Origin: Glandiceps talaboti
Lineage: Eukaryota; Hemichordata; Enteropneusta; Spengelidae
Reading direction: 5' to 3'
DNA length: 64,000 nucleotides
NCBI RefSeq assembly: GCF_964340395.1
Contig: NC_135566.1
Coordinates: 21,876,635 to 21,940,634 of the forward strand
Part shown: piece after piece, positions 60,701 through 64,000 of the stretch
Position numbering within the stretch: position 1 is the first letter of the stretch
Layout of the letters: each line of letters begins with the position of its first letter
Made by a program: the position numbers and the translations under genes
The notes under the pieces: model-generated
Databases searched by the model: none
The model's input: the letters and a program-made list of their open reading frames with translations, nothing else
What the model was told of the DNA's origin: nothing

Positions 60701-61565
60701 TAACCATACAGTATAAAACCAGAGACTAGGGGGTCATATATATTATATAACCATACTGTGTAAGACCAAAGAAACTAGGGGGTCATATATCATATATAAC
60801 CATACAGTATAAGACCAAAGAAACTAGGGGGTCATATATCATATATAACCATACAGTATAAGACCAGAGACTAGGGGGTCATATATCATATATAACCATA
60901 CAGTGTAAGACTTTAGGGAGTAGGGGGTCATATATAACCATACTGTATAAGACCTAAGGGACTAGGGGCTTATATATAACCATACTGTATAAGACCTAAG
61001 GGACTAGGGGGTCATATATCATATATAACCATACAGTGTAAGACTTTAGGGAGTAGGGGGTCATATATAACCATACTGTATAAGACCTAAGGGACTAGGG
61101 GCTTATATATAACCATACTGTATAAGACCTAAGGGACTAGGGGGTCATATATCATATATAACCATACAGTATAGGACCAGAGACTAGGGGGTCATATATA
61201 ACCATACTGTATAAGACCTAAGGGACTAGGGGGTCATATATAACCATACTGTATAATACCTAAGGGACTAGGGGCTTATATATAACCATACTGTATAAGA
61301 CCTAAGGGACTAGGGGGTCATATATAACCATACTGTATAAGACCTAAGGGACTAGGGGGTCATATATAACCATACTGTATAAGACCTAAGGGACTAGGGG
61401 GTTATATATAACCATACTGTATAAGACCTAAGGGACTAGGGGCTTATATATAACCATACTGTATAAGACCTAAGGGACTAGGGGGTTATATATAACCATA
61501 CTGTATAAGACCTAAGGGACTAGGGGGTCATATATAACCATACTGTATAAGACCTAAATGACTGG
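57796..61565. repeat. 47-bp then 42-bp tandem repeats, about 80 copies, PI4KA intron 5
   Basis: Most units are 47 bp with ACTAGGGGGTCATATATCAT plus ATATAACCATACAGTATAAGACCAGAG. From about 60905 onward 42-bp units without the CATATATC insert dominate (AGACCTAAGGGACTAGGGG). A TATATTATATAACC variant occurs at 59401 and 60739, marking a 1,338-bp duplicated block. Confidence 0.95.
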
Positions 61566-61667
61566 GGGGAGAGTCATGCAGTACATTGCATTGAAAGTGT
61601 TAGAATAAATGTCTGTGAGATTAAATTATCTAGTGGTGAAATTCTAATATAAACTAATGTTTTACAG

Positions 61668-62149
61668 GTCACTTATGTAGAGATGTGGTGCCAATGTTTA
61701 TTGGAATGGGAAGAGCAATGGGTCGTTCTAGTAGTGATCATACCTTCCTCTTCTCCCAGTTATTCCCACCACCCGGAAGTCCGACAACCATCCAAGCTGG
61801 AGATGAAAAGTTTATATCTGTCAGGAGGTCATTTAGTACATTTCGTCCAATCATTTCACGGTCGATGTCTCAAACACTGAAGAATGTAAATCCACCAGAT
61901 GGTTCAATTTCACCAGTCTCTCCAACAGTTGAAGACAAATACTCACCAACTAGACATACACAACCAGTAGACAAAGAAGAAGAAAAACAAAGACTTAGAA
62001 ACAAACGTTATGGTTTCGATCCCACAACTCATTTGTTTTCAGTCGTTGGATCTAGTTTCCCAAGAGTGAAACCTGTCATGGCATGGGAGGAGGAGAAAAG
62101 ACCACCTATCAAGTTTAATGTCCAACAATTGCAAATTATTCTCCAACTG
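61668..62149 (+). CDS. PI4KA: PI4KA exon 6
   Basis: A 482-base exon between acceptor ATGTTTTACAG and donor CAACTG|GTGAGT. It completes a serine codon, adds 160 residues and ends in phase 0. The start LCRDVVPMFIGMGRAMGR matches human LCKYAIPCLIGISRAFGR. RRSFSTFRPIIS matches RRSFNDFRSILP, and KFNVQQLQIILQL matches EFNIPLEMLRELLNLV. The middle (about residues 60-130 of the exon) is rich in Ser, Pro and charged residues and is a poorly conserved linker in the family. The valine codon GTG at 61685 is internal, not a start. Exon 7 is not visible before the right edge. Confidence 0.9.
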
Positions 62150-62824
62150 GTGAGTTATTATTGTTATGTTCTGTTTGTAGCTTTGCAAGTATCAATGTCA
62201 TTAAACTAGCTTAAATACTTAAAACTTACATTTTGTAATACTTGATAAATGCAGTGTTTTCATGAAGATTCCATCACTATGGTAACAAAGGGAGGGAGAA
62301 GGTGGAACCAGGATGTTGTAAATCTTGCATAGATTTCCATACTTTGCATCACAATGAATCGATATGGAAACTGAGTAAAAACCTCTGTGGTAGACTTTAT
62401 CTACTTGAAATAGATACCAGTCTTAACAAAAGCACAGTTGTCATCTGGTATAAACCTTTCCCTTGTTTTGTCTGTGGTTTGAACTTCCAGTAATCTCACA
62501 TTGCATGAATACTATAGTATGTAATATTTATTATTATTATATAATTTTATTATCTATTTATATTTTGAAAGAGCTTTCTACATGTATGTCTTACATGTAT
62601 ATGTACTTAACAATGAAATAGCTCACAAGATACGTTAAAGGAAGACACATGTGCAGATAAATTATCAGCTGTTACAAAGCTTTACTAAAATAATGTACCA
62701 GAGGTAAAAGTCACAAAACATATTTTAAATGTTACGAAATACAAATACAGCATCAGACTCCAGTAGATGAAAAAAAAAAGCTCAGAATGAAATTCAGTCT
62801 TAAAAAAGAAAGAAGTCAACTGCT
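62150..62824 (+). other. PI4KA intron 6, start
   Basis: GTGAGT donor followed by AT-rich intronic DNA. No further PI4KA exon or RNA gene is recognised up to the array. Confidence 0.6.
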
Positions 62825-64000
62825 TCAAACCTGCAATGTAAATGGTACATAAAAACATTAGATATTGTCTAAACCTGCAATGTAAATGGTACATAAAAAC
62901 ATTAGATATTGTCTAAACCTGCAATGTAAATGGTACATAAAAACACTAGATATTGTCTAAACCTGCAATGTAAATGGTACATAAAAACACTAGATATTGT
63001 CTAAACCTGCAATGTAAATGGTACATAAAAACATTAGATATTGTCTAAACCTGCAATGTAAATGGTACATAAAAACATTAGATATTGTCTAAACCTGCAA
63101 TGTAAATGGTACATAAAAACATTAGATATTGTCTAAACCTGCAATGTAAATGGTACATAAAAACATTAGATATTGTCTAAACCTGCAATGTAAATGGTAC
63201 ATAAAAACACTAGATATTGTCTAAACCTGCAATGTAAATGGTACATAAAAACATTAGATATTGTCTAAACCTGCAATGTAAATGGTACATAAAAACACTA
63301 GATATTGTCTAAACCTGCAATGGAAATGGTACATAAAAACATTAGATATTGTCTAAACCTGCAATGTAAATGGTACATAAAAACATTAGATATTGTCTAA
63401 ACCTGCAATGTAAATGGTACATAAAAACACTAGATATTGTCTAAACCTGCAATGTAAATGGTACATAAAAACATTAGATATTGTCTAAACCTGCAATGTA
63501 AATGGTACATAAAAACATTAGATATTGTCTAAACCTGCAATGTAAATGGTACATAAAAACATTAGATATTGTCTAAACCTGCAATGTAAATGGTACATAA
63601 AAACACTAGATATTGTCTAAACCTGCAATGTAAATGGTACATAAAAACATTAGATATTGTCTAAACCTGCAATGTAAATGGTACATAAAAACATTAGATA
63701 TTGTCTAAACCTGCAATGTAAATGGTACATAAAAACACCAGATATTGTCTAAACCTGCAATGTAAATGGTACATAAAAACACTAGATATTGTCTAAACCT
63801 GCAATGTAAATGGTACATAAAAACATTAGATATTGTCTAAACCTGCAATGTAAATGGTACATAAAAACATTAGATATTGTCTAAACCTGCAATGTAAATG
63901 GTACATAAAAACACCAGATATTGTCTAAACCTGCAATGTAAATGGTACATAAAAACACTAGATATTGTCTAAACCTGCAATGTAAATGGTACATAAAAAC
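62825..64000. repeat. 44-bp tandem repeat, at least 26 copies, runs off the window
   Basis: Unit core AAACCTGCAATGTAAATGGT plus ACATAAAAACATTAGATATTGTCT. Variation is almost limited to ACATTAG/ACACTAG/ACACCAG. The right end lies outside the window, in PI4KA intron 6. Confidence 0.97.

Noticed and set aside
62302-62493. Possible PI4KA exon 7 in intron 6
   Set aside because: The translated peptide does not resemble the PI4KA segment that should follow, and no acceptor with the right phase precedes it.

Overview
This is nuclear DNA from a multicellular animal, most likely a marine invertebrate. The reasons are intron-split genes with GT-AG junctions, a ciliary axoneme gene, AT-rich non-coding DNA full of TGTACATGTA-type motifs, and large amounts of minisatellite DNA. 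The sequence alone does not fix the phylum; a lancelet, hemichordate, brachiopod or mollusc would all fit. No bacterial, viral or CRISPR gene content is seen.

Three conserved genes are recognisable. (1) 2276-3334, plus strand: the last two coding exons of DRC2/CCDC65, a nexin-dynein regulatory complex subunit of motile cilia. (2) 17374-13368, minus strand: a complete four-exon LRRC14-type leucine-rich-repeat gene of 488 codons, close to the length of human LRRC14. (3) 21142 to beyond the right edge, plus strand: the first six coding exons (317 codons) of PI4KA, phosphatidylinositol 4-kinase alpha. They are spread over 41 kb and every junction is in phase. The catalytic part of PI4KA is outside the window. 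Nothing suggests that the three genes act in one pathway.

Roughly half of the window is tandem repeat. Nearly every intron and spacer has its own minisatellite family with a 25-60 bp unit. The largest are a 41-bp array (6.2-13.1 kb), a 25-bp array (28.5-32.1 kb), a 27-bp array (38.5-42.0 kb), a 43-bp array (49.6-54.2 kb), a 56-bp array (55.3-57.4 kb) and a 38/47/42-bp composite (57.4-61.6 kb). Several carry higher-order repeats. Long open frames inside these arrays come from unit length and are not genes.

Mobile DNA includes a 1.33-kb pogo/Tigger deletion derivative with perfect 25-bp ends and a clean TA target site, a 970-bp TA-flanked element, several foldback/MITE-like elements, and dispersed families rich in AATTTGCATAATTAATG or CCATTTTG motifs.

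The most interesting signals are: a near-complete hammerhead ribozyme (21952-21994) in PI4KA intron 1; two PI4KA splice donors (exons 2 and 4) copied into tandem arrays of decoy donors; a 25-bp satellite that appears to have grown out of a dispersed repeat; and an interstitial telomere-type (TAACCC)n tract placed inside a dispersed repeat.
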